Notes: a model not told the origin generated them from the sequence alone. 12,253 nucleotides of DNA from Tenericutes bacterium ADurb.BinA155 (GCA_002068375.1 MVZL01000019.1:1-12253), one strand, 5' to 3'; positions 1-6,754 are shown, counted from the first letter of the stretch. Numbers and translations are program-made.

Positions 1-263
1 CGTTAGTTCCGCTCCTTCTTTACTTCATCCTTTTCCTAACGGGGAAGTCGATTGGGACTTGGCCGAGTTTCTTCTTAAGTTTCGGCATTGCCTGGCTTTT
101 CGTCTACATGGCTTGCATGGGAATCTACACTCTCGCGGTCAAAGGCAGCAGCTGGACTTGGGTGATGTTGATGTTCGCGATCATCTCGTTCTTCTTGTTT
201 ATAGTGACGTTAGTGATTCATTTCTCCTTGCCCCATAAAGACGCGGCCCCCAAAGCCCAATAA
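1..263 (+). CDS. C-terminal fragment of an integral membrane protein
   Basis: An open frame runs in from the left edge (first full codon at base 3) and ends at TAA 261-263, giving 86 residues. The fragment is almost wholly hydrophobic and holds about three membrane segments, one in the first dozen residues, one around FGIAWLFVYMACMGIYTLAV and one around VMLMFAIISFFLFIVTLVI. It closes with a short polar tail, HKDAAPKAQ, probably in the cytoplasm. No catalytic or transport motif is visible and the N-terminus lies outside the window, so the family cannot be named. It could be the end of a multi-pass sensor or transporter, or of an HTH-membrane fusion like the gene at 2697, but nothing here shows that. 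No convincing terminator is seen in the 74 bases before the next gene. The frame is well supported by its composition; the function is unknown. Confidence 0.65.
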   Translation, partial: LVPLLLYFILFLTGKSIGTWPSFFLSFGIAWLFVYMACMGIYTLAVKGSSWTWVMLMFAIISFFLFIVTLVIHFSLPHKDAAPKAQ

Positions 264-300
264 CACCCGCTAAACTCCGCTATTTTCCGCATCGGGCCTA

Positions 301-329
301 TTGCAATCCGTAAGCGTTAATGCTACTTT
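301..329 (+). promoter_or_regulatory. weak candidate promoter for the Ntn hydrolase gene
   Basis: TTGCAA at 301-306 is followed after 17 bases by TACTTT at 324-329. The -35 is good and the -10 is poor (3 of 6). If used, transcription would start at about 336, two bases before the ATG at 338. No Shine-Dalgarno sequence precedes that ATG, which fits a leaderless mRNA. Weak on its own; it gains some weight from the same layout at other genes in the window. Confidence 0.3.
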
Positions 330-337
330 GAACACGT

Positions 338-1024
338 ATGTGCACGTCCTTTGTCTATAAAGGAAATGACGTCATCGTCGGTTTTAACTTTGATTCCGAC
401 CCCAAAACCGAGATCAAGGTGAAATCCAATGACCAAGTGGTCTATGGCGTTTTCAATTTCCACGGCCGTTGGACTGCCCCTTTCGGCGTGAACAAAGATG
501 GGGGATTCGCTTGCGAATTGATGTGCCCGGCTTCGGCCAAAGGTGAAACCCTTAGCTCTCTGAATACCCAACGGATCGATCTTCTGAATGAAGATTATCT
601 TTATAGCAAAGTTTCCTTTGAGCAAGTTCAGCAGATCTTGGCGGCGCGCCCCTTAGTGAACGCCCCGGGGATTTCGCTCCACGCGATGCTCGTGAACCGC
701 TTTGGCCAGGCTCTTATTTTGGAGCCAGGGCGGGGCAACAAAATTCGGGAAGAACGCTACACCATCCTCGCCAATTTCTCTTTCTTCGAGCCGATGGCGA
801 CGAAAGACGCCCCGTATTCTGGGTATAACCGTTATCTCACCGCCTCTTCGCTCCTTCAGCAAGCGGGCGATAATTTCAACGCTCAGGATGGCTTAGCCGT
901 CTTGAAGCAGTGCCTCAATTCCGATTTCCCGACGCGAGTCTCCATGGTTTATTCCGCCCACGAAAACAAAGTCTATTGGGCCTTAGAAGGCAACTTCGAC
1001 AAAATCTACACCCACCAGTTTTAA
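338..1024 (+). CDS. Ntn-type linear amide C-N hydrolase (choloylglycine hydrolase/acyltransferase-like)
   Basis: The 228-residue protein begins Met-Cys-Thr-Ser. In this superfamily the Met is removed and Cys2 becomes the N-terminal nucleophile, which strongly supports the ATG at 338. Further expected landmarks are the GFNFD segment (N17, D19), in the place where bile salt hydrolases have an Arg and an Asp; N146 in ILANFSFFEP, matching the oxyanion Asn; and R200 in TRVSMVYSAHENKVYWALEG, matching the late conserved Arg. The protein is clearly shorter than bile salt or penicillin V hydrolases (about 320-340 residues). There is no signal peptide, so it should act in the cytoplasm. It likely cleaves a linear amide (an N-acyl amino acid or similar), but the substrate cannot be read from sequence. 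Its stop overlaps the stop of the converging kinase-like gene by four bases. Family confidence is good; bile salt activity is not implied. Confidence 0.75.
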   Translation: MCTSFVYKGNDVIVGFNFDSDPKTEIKVKSNDQVVYGVFNFHGRWTAPFGVNKDGGFACELMCPASAKGETLSSLNTQRIDLLNEDYLYSKVSFEQVQQILAARPLVNAPGISLHAMLVNRFGQALILEPGRGNKIREERYTILANFSFFEPMATKDAPYSGYNRYLTASSLLQQAGDNFNAQDGLAVLKQCLNSDFPTRVSMVYSAHENKVYWALEGNFDKIYTHQF

Positions 1025-1554
1025 TCGGTGGGAAAAGCTTTGAGGAATTCCGGGGTGCGGCTCCAATAGAGTCGGCCCCATTTTTCAAAGGACCATCGTT
1101 CGTCGTAATCGTTGCATTCGTAATCGATGTAATAGAGGATCCCCTCAGCAAAGATGAAGTTCGTGGGATAGTAGTCGAGATTAAGGCCAGCCGCTTTCGC
1201 CTTGGCGGCCAAAGCAAGGATCTGAGTTTCAATAGCGGGGGTGATTTCCTCTCTCATGACCAGATGGTCGATCGTTTCGCCCGGAATATACTCTTTGAGA
1301 ATGATCTCTTGTTTTTCATCGATCCCATATAGCTTAGGTAAAAGGATCCCCGCTTGAACGAGCCGGGCATAATCGTTCTTTTCGGCGAGGATTTTATTCC
1401 CGAACTGATAATAGGAGCAGGGCTCATGATGGATTTGTTTGAGGGTGAAAAGATGGCCAGCTTCATCGCTCACCAAATAAGAGTAACCGCCTTTGCCATG
1501 GCCAAGGAGTTTCTCTTCTTGATAACTTTTTCCTTCAAGGGTCCAGTGGTTCAT
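1021..1554 (-). CDS. small Bud32/RIO-like protein kinase-fold protein
   Basis: This 177-residue protein has a minimal kinase core. A glycine-rich loop lies at residues 17-28 (LGHGKGGYSYLV), the ATP-binding Lys is K39 in FTLKQ, and the hinge-like segment is LKEYIPGETIDHL (86-98). The catalytic-loop equivalent is NLDYYPTNF with D127 and N132, and the metal-binding Asp is D144 in YYIDYECN. The usual His before the catalytic Asp is Leu-126 here, and the C-lobe is very short, as in Bud32- or RIO-type kinases. The catalytic residues are kept, so it is probably active on a protein or small molecule; the substrate is unknown. Its ATG overlaps the TGA of mutY (ATGA), with GGAG about five bases upstream inside mutY, which implies co-transcription and translational coupling. 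Its end overlaps the convergent hydrolase gene by four bases. Confidence 0.72.
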   Translation of the reverse strand: MNHWTLEGKSYQEEKLLGHGKGGYSYLVSDEAGHLFTLKQIHHEPCSYYQFGNKILAEKNDYARLVQAGILLPKLYGIDEKQEIILKEYIPGETIDHLVMREEITPAIETQILALAAKAKAAGLNLDYYPTNFIFAEGILYYIDYECNDYDERWSFEKWGRLYWSRTPEFLKAFPTD

Positions 1555-2576
1555 GCGGGCTCCAATAAGTTCTTTTTATAGAAAGCAAAAGCACTCGGAA
1601 TCGAGTAGCGTTTTTTGAGGTCGGTTATCTTCACCCACAGTAAGCCCGCTTCCTTGAATGGTTCCTGCACTTCAATTCGATAGCCTTGAAGATGCCAAAC
1701 GAGATGGGAGAAGGTGTGGGTGGCTTTTCCTAAATCCACGCAGGATTGGATGGCGTATTTGCTCTTTTTGAGTTCGTCTTTGTTTCGGATTCCTTGGAGC
1801 ATCGGGAACTGGTAAAGCGAAGCGAGCAAACCAGAGGAAGGCCGTTGCTGGATCGCGACTTCATCTCCAGCCACGAAAAGGAGAACCGTCCAACTTTCTT
1901 CCCGCTTTTCCTTGGCTTTCTTCGGGGCGGGGTAGTGGGCAATACTCTGATGCTGGTGGGCTAAGCAATTCGCTTTAAAAGGACAAACGTCACAAAGGGG
2001 TTCCCCTTTGGGAAGGCAAACCGTTTCCCCAAGATCCATGAGAGCTTGGTTAAAAGAGGAAGGGTCTTCGTCCTGCAGTTCCTTTAAGAAGAAGGATTCG
2101 CAGTGTTCTTTCATCGTTTCGAGATTGGACTCTGGGTCTTCGGCAAGCCGGGAATAGACTCGGATCAAATTGCCATCGACCGCGATCTCTTTTTGGTGGA
2201 ATCCAATCGCGCGGATTGCCCGGGCGGTGTAGGCCCCAATCCCTGGGAGGCTAAGAAGATCTTCCTTGGCCATCGGGACTTCTCCGCCAAAATGAGCGAC
2301 GATTTCTTCCGCGGCTTTATGGAGATTCCTCCCCCTGGAATAATAGCCAAGGCCTTCCCAAAGCTTCAGGACTTGGTCTTCGCTCGCCTTAGCTAAATCC
2401 GTGATGGTTGGGAACGCCTTAAGAAACCGTTCGTAATAGGAGCGGACCGTATCGACTTGGGTTTGTTGGAGCATGATCTCGCTTAAATAAACGTGATAGG
2501 GGAGGGGATCTTCGCGCCAGGGCATATGGCGACGGTTCTGCTCATACCAAATGATGAGATCGTGTTCGCGGGACAT
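1551..2576 (-). CDS. mutY: A/G-specific adenine DNA glycosylase MutY
   Basis: This base-excision repair enzyme removes adenine mispaired with 8-oxoguanine. The 341-residue protein has the full two-domain layout. E33 lies in LSEIMLQQTQV, the helix-hairpin-helix LPGIGAYTARA lies near residues 110-120, and the catalytic Asp is D134 in VDGNLIRV. The iron-sulfur cluster cysteines are C187, C195, C198 and C204. The C-terminal NUDIX-like domain carries F289-S290-H291 in THTFSH, the loop that reads 8-oxoG. One oddity is that the first cluster spacing is seven residues, where E. coli MutY has six. I chose the ATG at 2576 over a TTG at 2594 because a perfect TATAAT lies between them, at 2588-2583. It leads a two-gene unit with the downstream kinase-like gene. 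Confidence 0.96.
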   Translation of the reverse strand: MSREHDLIIWYEQNRRHMPWREDPLPYHVYLSEIMLQQTQVDTVRSYYERFLKAFPTITDLAKASEDQVLKLWEGLGYYSRGRNLHKAAEEIVAHFGGEVPMAKEDLLSLPGIGAYTARAIRAIGFHQKEIAVDGNLIRVYSRLAEDPESNLETMKEHCESFFLKELQDEDPSSFNQALMDLGETVCLPKGEPLCDVCPFKANCLAHQHQSIAHYPAPKKAKEKREESWTVLLFVAGDEVAIQQRPSSGLLASLYQFPMLQGIRNKDELKKSKYAIQSCVDLGKATHTFSHLVWHLQGYRIEVQEPFKEAGLLWVKITDLKKRYSIPSAFAFYKKNLLEPA

Positions 2577-2582
2577 GGCATG

Positions 2583-2588
2583 ATTATA
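2583..2588 (-). promoter_or_regulatory. -10 box of mutY, predicting a leaderless mRNA
   Basis: A perfect TATAAT on the minus strand occupies 2588 down to 2583. The expected start point seven bases past its last base is 2576, exactly the A of the mutY ATG. No good -35 is seen at 16-18 bases and there is no Shine-Dalgarno sequence. A consensus -10 just here, with an upstream alternative start codon (TTG 2594) that would lie before it, favours leaderless translation. Confidence 0.55.
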
Positions 2589-2658
2589 GCCCAAAGTGCT
2601 TTTTCATGGCGGTTTCTACCCTTTTCGTGAAAAAAAGGATTCGAATATTGCTCGTCTC

Positions 2659-2687
2659 TCGAAATCCTAAGGATTTCGTTTTATTCT
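2659..2687 (+). promoter_or_regulatory. candidate promoter of the XRE membrane regulator gene
   Basis: TCGAAA (2659-2664, 4 of 6) and TATTCT (2682-2687, 4 of 6) lie 17 bases apart. The predicted start is about 2694, three bases ahead of the ATG at 2697. A second -10-like hexamer, TACAAT at 2691-2696, touches the ATG and would start transcription inside the gene. There is no Shine-Dalgarno site. The -35 and spacer are embedded in a perfect inverted repeat (2660-2678), so a bound regulator would block this promoter. Confidence 0.35.
2660..2678. repeat. perfect 19-bp inverted repeat, operator or attenuator candidate
   Basis: CGAAATCC (2660-2667), TAA, then GGATTTCG (2671-2678) form a perfect 8-bp dyad. 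A T-rich run, TTTTATT, follows at 2679-2685. It lies between the divergent mutY unit and the XRE-domain gene, over the predicted -35 and spacer of the latter. The related palindrome ATTCGAAT lies at 2639-2646. It can be read as an operator, perhaps for the XRE protein itself, or as a short intrinsic terminator on the plus strand, although no rightward gene lies upstream that would need one. Confidence 0.6.
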
Positions 2688-2696
2688 TATTACAAT

Positions 2697-4775
2697 ATGA
2701 GCCAAAACCTGACCCTCTATAATTTACGGGTTGAACGCGGCCTTTCGTTAAAGACCGTCGCTTACCAAACCCTTACGAACCGTCTTGCGCTCTACATGTA
2801 TGAGCGGGGCTACCTTCCAATTCCTCAAAGCAAGATCGCTCTATTTGCCGCGTTCTATGGCGTCAAAAAAGAAGTGTTTTCTGATCCCTTAGGCTATCCG
2901 ACTCCGATTTTCCCGGAGTCGAAGAAACCAAGCTTTGCCGAAAAGATGGGCCAGTTTTTATTCCGCCTCCCCGTTTTATTCGCTTCGATTGGGCTTTTTT
3001 TGGCTTCGGCTGGAGTTCTAACCGGTGGTCTCGTCACCCTCAATAACGTGACGGTGAGCCATCAAGCGGCGGGACCGGATTACGCGATGATCTACAACGT
3101 TGTGAACGAAAAAGGGACTTCGTCTGAATTGGATGATTTGCTGAACGAGGGAACGAGTAAGGCCCTCACTTATAGCGATGAGAGCACGGGGGCAAGTTTC
3201 GTCGTTTCCATTTCAACAAAAACCCAGAACTATTTCAAAGCGACTTTCAGCGCCGGGGTGCCTCTGAACGATGGCACCTTTCTCATTACCTTAGGCGGGA
3301 ATGGCGAAAGCCCTTATCTCCAAGGGCTCGATATGACAACGGGGCTTCCCAGTTATATTCTTTTTGGCACTTTCACCAATTCCGAATATGTTGAGGTCAC
3401 CAGCGTTCAGACGATTCTTCTGCAAGATGTGGACGAAGCGACGGCGGAAGCCGAGGTGAATTTGGCAGCCGAAGCGAGCAAGTCCTATGATGCGCTCTAT
3501 CAAAAATGGCTTGATTACGCTGGGATTTCCCCGAACGTAGGCATCTACGACATTTTGGTTGATGCCGGCCAATGCGGGCTCAATACCGAAAAGCTTAATA
3601 ACACCGGGAACAACTTGACCCTCGTGGGTTCGATTTGCTTGGCCATTTTCTTCTTTTTCACCGTCTTCATCAGCGTGGCTTTGATCGCGAAGAAACGGAA
3701 GAAAGCCCCGGCGAGCAAAGAGTTGCCCTTCGAGGATCTTCCCTCCCGTCATGGTAGCCATCCGCTTCCGAAGAACTGGGCGGTTCGACCCTTTCTACCG
3801 GAATATCTTCTCCGCCTCGTTGGGATTGGGCTCATTTTGACTTCGTCGATCTTCTTCTTTAAGACGACTTTCCCCGTCTTAAATAGTTTGGACATCACCA
3901 AGATTTACGGAATCATCGCCGATGCGAAAACCTGGTACAAATTCATGCCACTCGTGACGATGGCGATGCTCCTTTGGTTCTTTACTAAAGTCGAGATGAT
4001 TCAGAATAAGAGCTATAACCCCGCGGTCTCGATCATTTCGATGGCGGCCTGTTCGATCCTTTATTACGTGACTGAAATTTCGCTCTCCTCCTACTTTGGC
4101 AAAGGCGGGGATAGTTATTACGCCTCGCTCTATCTCGTCTTCAGCAAATTCATGCCCGGCAACCTCCCGGCCGCGATTCTTTCTTACACCCTGATCGTCC
4201 TCTTCTTGCTCCGAACTCCCTCTTTCATCCATCCGAAGAAAGTGGTGTGGTGGCGGTTACTTGCTTTACTCCCAATTGGCTATCTCGCCCTTTCCTATTT
4301 CTATGCGTTCGGAGTCAAACTGCAGTATTGGGAGGCTTGGCCTTATTGGGCTTCCTCCTTATTGGTCCGAAAGCAATTTGCTTTGATTACCTTTGCGATC
4401 TTTTATCCGACCCTCCTTTATTTCTACCGTCTCATCATCAAGAAACGTTATGGGCCGGAACAAGCGCCCCTCGCCTTTGAAGGAAACCAATACTTCTTCA
4501 TCAAGAATTTGCTCGCTTGCCTCATCGTCACGGGAATCATCTTGGCGAATGAACTGCTTAATAAAACCACCTATGCGAAAGCAATCGGGGTGGCCAGCAA
4601 CCTTTGGCTCATCGTCTTAATCCCGCTCATCCTCTTTTATCATCCCCATATCGGAAAGCGCAACAGCATCGCCGATGCCGGGATCACGGTCATCTATTTC
4701 GTCTCCTTGTCGTTTGCTTACGTTTACGTCGGCTATTTCGTTCTCTTCCCTTTACGGGCTTTGCTCCCGATCTAA
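2697..4775 (+). CDS. XRE-domain polytopic membrane protein, candidate membrane-tethered regulator
   Basis: The 692-residue protein starts with a Cro/C1-like helix-turn-helix (about residues 5-62, including LRVERGLSLKTVAYQTLTNR). Membrane segment 1 spans about 92-116. Next comes a roughly 190-residue hydrophilic domain (117-305), which should lie outside the cell. Segment 2 (about 306-331) ends in KKRKK, so the following loop (332-367) is cytoplasmic. About nine more segments follow at roughly 370-388, 415-430, 444-462, 487-505, 518-538, 560-580, 600-618, 632-648 and 661-685. I do not recognise a named family for the external or C-terminal parts. The layout suggests a receptor that links an outside or membrane signal to DNA binding; this is inference. 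The start is set by the HTH fold, which needs the first residues. No Shine-Dalgarno is present. The HAD gene follows after six bases, so the two are probably co-transcribed. Confidence 0.75.
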   Translation: MSQNLTLYNLRVERGLSLKTVAYQTLTNRLALYMYERGYLPIPQSKIALFAAFYGVKKEVFSDPLGYPTPIFPESKKPSFAEKMGQFLFRLPVLFASIGLFLASAGVLTGGLVTLNNVTVSHQAAGPDYAMIYNVVNEKGTSSELDDLLNEGTSKALTYSDESTGASFVVSISTKTQNYFKATFSAGVPLNDGTFLITLGGNGESPYLQGLDMTTGLPSYILFGTFTNSEYVEVTSVQTILLQDVDEATAEAEVNLAAEASKSYDALYQKWLDYAGISPNVGIYDILVDAGQCGLNTEKLNNTGNNLTLVGSICLAIFFFFTVFISVALIAKKRKKAPASKELPFEDLPSRHGSHPLPKNWAVRPFLPEYLLRLVGIGLILTSSIFFFKTTFPVLNSLDITKIYGIIADAKTWYKFMPLVTMAMLLWFFTKVEMIQNKSYNPAVSIISMAACSILYYVTEISLSSYFGKGGDSYYASLYLVFSKFMPGNLPAAILSYTLIVLFLLRTPSFIHPKKVVWWRLLALLPIGYLALSYFYAFGVKLQYWEAWPYWASSLLVRKQFALITFAIFYPTLLYFYRLIIKKRYGPEQAPLAFEGNQYFFIKNLLACLIVTGIILANELLNKTTYAKAIGVASNLWLIVLIPLILFYHPHIGKRNSIADAGITVIYFVSLSFAYVYVGYFVLFPLRALLPI

Positions 4776-4781
4776 TCCCCG

Positions 4782-5573
4782 ATGAAACTTCTTGTTTTCG
4801 ATGTGGATGGAACGCTCATTGGGGCGGACCTCGTGTTCCGAAAGAGCACGATTGATCGTTTGAATGACCGTCTTAGGAAAGGCGATGCGATCGCAATCGC
4901 TTCGGGGCGGCCTGGCTTGATGATCAAAGTCTTTTTAGAGCAGCTCATCCCCGGAAAGAAATTCGTGATCGCCGCGAATGGCGCCGCGGTCTATGATCTC
5001 GATCTCCATCCGCTTTCGATCACTGGAGTCGAATTCGCCGATTATGTCCGGTTCTATCACGACCATCAAAATGTGGTGGACCTCGGGGCGGATATCTATT
5101 GCTATACCCTCGATAAGGTCGGTTACCTGAAATACGGTTCTTTCATCGATTTCGAAACCGGCTTAAACGGGATCCAAAGCATCGACCTTTCGAAGTTCCC
5201 TTTGAAACCGCATGACCCTCTCCTCAAATTCATGATCGCTTGGGAACACCCCGATTGGTCAAAGGTCCATTTAAGCGCGGAAGAGAAGAACTCTTACTCC
5301 ATTTTGCGGAGCGATCCCCGCTTCCTCGAATTCATGAACGCCAAAGTCGATAAAGCCTCTGGGGTCGAAGCCCTCCGGCTCTATTTAGGCCTAAAGAAAG
5401 AGGACGTGTATTGCTTTGGCGATGAAGGCAATGACGTCAAGATGATCGCAAACTACCAAGGGATCGCGATGGGAAATGGAATCCCCGAAGCGAAAAAGGC
5501 CGCGAAATTCGTGACCTTGAGCGTTCAAGAAGATGGCGTGAGTTACGCCCTGCAGCATTTCCTCAAAGATTAA
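4782..5573 (+). CDS. Cof-type HAD-superfamily phosphatase
   Basis: The 263-residue protein is a class IIB (Cof-type) HAD hydrolase. Motif I is DVDGT with nucleophile D7 and acid/base D9, motif II is S41 in AIASGRP, motif III is K191 in KVDKASG, and motif IV is GDEGND with D214 and D218 binding magnesium. The cap domain lies between motifs II and III, about residues 80-185. Relatives dephosphorylate small cytoplasmic metabolites such as sugar phosphates, nucleotides or cofactor phosphates; the exact substrate cannot be told. The length is normal for the family (about 260-290). The gene starts six bases after the XRE membrane protein, with no visible Shine-Dalgarno, so translation probably depends on the upstream gene. 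Its TAA overlaps the stop of the converging cyclase gene by four bases (TTAA). Confidence 0.92.
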   Translation: MKLLVFDVDGTLIGADLVFRKSTIDRLNDRLRKGDAIAIASGRPGLMIKVFLEQLIPGKKFVIAANGAAVYDLDLHPLSITGVEFADYVRFYHDHQNVVDLGADIYCYTLDKVGYLKYGSFIDFETGLNGIQSIDLSKFPLKPHDPLLKFMIAWEHPDWSKVHLSAEEKNSYSILRSDPRFLEFMNAKVDKASGVEALRLYLGLKKEDVYCFGDEGNDVKMIANYQGIAMGNGIPEAKKAAKFVTLSVQEDGVSYALQHFLKD

Positions 5574-6745
5574 TCCTGATAGAGAACGTAAGACGATTTG
5601 CCTTCATGCTTCGCGGCATAAAGAGCGGCGTCGGCCTGGTGATAAAGGGTGTTGACGTCCCGCTCATCGGTTTGTTTGTAGGCTACCCCAACGCAGAATG
5701 AAAGATCATAGGACTTTTTGTTCGGGGCCGATTCGGCTTTGACCGCCTTCAGCAAAGCTTTGATCCGGGGTTCCAATTGCGCCCAATCCTGGTCTAAGAC
5801 GACGAGCGCGAATTCGTCACCCCCGATTCGGGCGATGACTTTGGCATCCTGGATTTGCTCCTTGAGTACTGTGGCGACCTTTTGAAGGGCTTCATCGCCT
5901 TTCGGATGGCCATAACGGTCGTTGATTTTCTTTAAGCCGTCGACGTCGAGCAAGATGAGAGCGCAGTTTTCGACGAGCGGGGTCTCTAAGACGGGGACCA
6001 AGACGTTTTCATAGGCGAGGCGGTTCCCTAAACCCGTTAACGGATCGGTCGAGGCGTCTTTGCTGAGGCGGCCATAGACCTGATTGGCTTCTTGGGTTTG
6101 AATAAAAAGATAGGCGATGAGGAGGGCCAAGGCATAAGAAGGGCCAAGGACGAGCCAACCGGGTACGAAGGTCTGAACGACTAAGCCGATCGCCGCGAGG
6201 GCGGGAATTAAGCAAAGGACCGCCAGCAAACGCTTATCGGTGATTTTGCGGACATTGAAGAGCAGGAGCAGGACATAAAGAAGGAAATACAGCCCAGAAA
6301 GGATATAAGAAAGATAGAAGAGAGGGCCGCGGACGTAGGTTCCGTCATCCTTAAAATAGAACATGAGGTGGGTTCCGATATTGATGACGAGGGCGACGAT
6401 GAATGAAGCGGACGCTACAATCCCGAACAAAACCCAAAGATTGTATTTCCGGTCCTGCTCGGAATAAGCGATCGCGCAAAGATAAAGGAAATACATGAGG
6501 GCGGGGATGGTCGAGGCGAAGAAATAGAGGGTTCGAATCGTGAAAAGGATCCACGGGGTGCTCGTCCATAGCACGACGATGGAGTCGAGGATGTCGACGA
6601 GGCAGAAGAGGAATCCGGCGAGGAGAGTCAATAAGAAAACCCAATCGCGACGCTGGCCCCGGTTAAGCCGATGGTGCGCATCGAGAAAGATCACGATGAA
6701 AAGGATCGCTGCCAAAATCTCAGTCTCGTAATGCCAAGTAACCAT
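5570..6745 (-). CDS. membrane-bound GGDEF diguanylate cyclase
   Basis: The 391-residue protein has about seven membrane segments in residues 1-205, followed by a GGDEF domain from about residue 220 (DPLTGLGNRLAYE) to the end. The active-site motif is intact (R-I-G308-G309-D310-E311-F312), and the substrate region DVDGLKKINDRYGHPKGDEAL is typical, so it should make cyclic-di-GMP from two GTP at the membrane. The inhibitory I-site RxxD, expected to end five residues before GGDEF, reads QDAK, so product feedback through that site is probably absent. No EAL or HD-GYP domain is fused. The N-terminal 7-TM block probably senses a signal, but I cannot name it. I chose the ATG at 6745 over a GTG at 6790 because TATAAT and GGAG lie just upstream and the GTG abuts the terminator of the previous gene. 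Confidence 0.92.
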   Translation of the reverse strand: MVTWHYETEILAAILFIVIFLDAHHRLNRGQRRDWVFLLTLLAGFLFCLVDILDSIVVLWTSTPWILFTIRTLYFFASTIPALMYFLYLCAIAYSEQDRKYNLWVLFGIVASASFIVALVINIGTHLMFYFKDDGTYVRGPLFYLSYILSGLYFLLYVLLLLFNVRKITDKRLLAVLCLIPALAAIGLVVQTFVPGWLVLGPSYALALLIAYLFIQTQEANQVYGRLSKDASTDPLTGLGNRLAYENVLVPVLETPLVENCALILLDVDGLKKINDRYGHPKGDEALQKVATVLKEQIQDAKVIARIGGDEFALVVLDQDWAQLEPRIKALLKAVKAESAPNKKSYDLSFCVGVAYKQTDERDVNTLYHQADAALYAAKHEGKSSYVLYQD

Positions 6746-6754
6746 ATTTTCTCC

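Noticed and set aside
264..337. Terminator for the first membrane protein fragment
   Set aside because: No stem of useful length followed by a T tract could be found between the two genes.
2577..2594. Upstream TTG start (2594) extending MutY by six residues
   Set aside because: The extension runs through a perfect TATAAT, and the extra residues are not part of the MutY fold; the ATG at 2576 fits the family.
2660..2685. Reading the inverted repeat as a plain terminator
   Set aside because: The hairpin and T tract would work on the plus strand, but no plus-strand gene lies upstream within reach, so it was kept as a regulatory candidate instead.
3291..3761. 156-codon open frame on the minus strand inside the XRE membrane gene
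   Set aside because: It is antisense to a well-supported gene, with no ribosome site and no recognisable domain; judged a by-product of the sense codon pattern.
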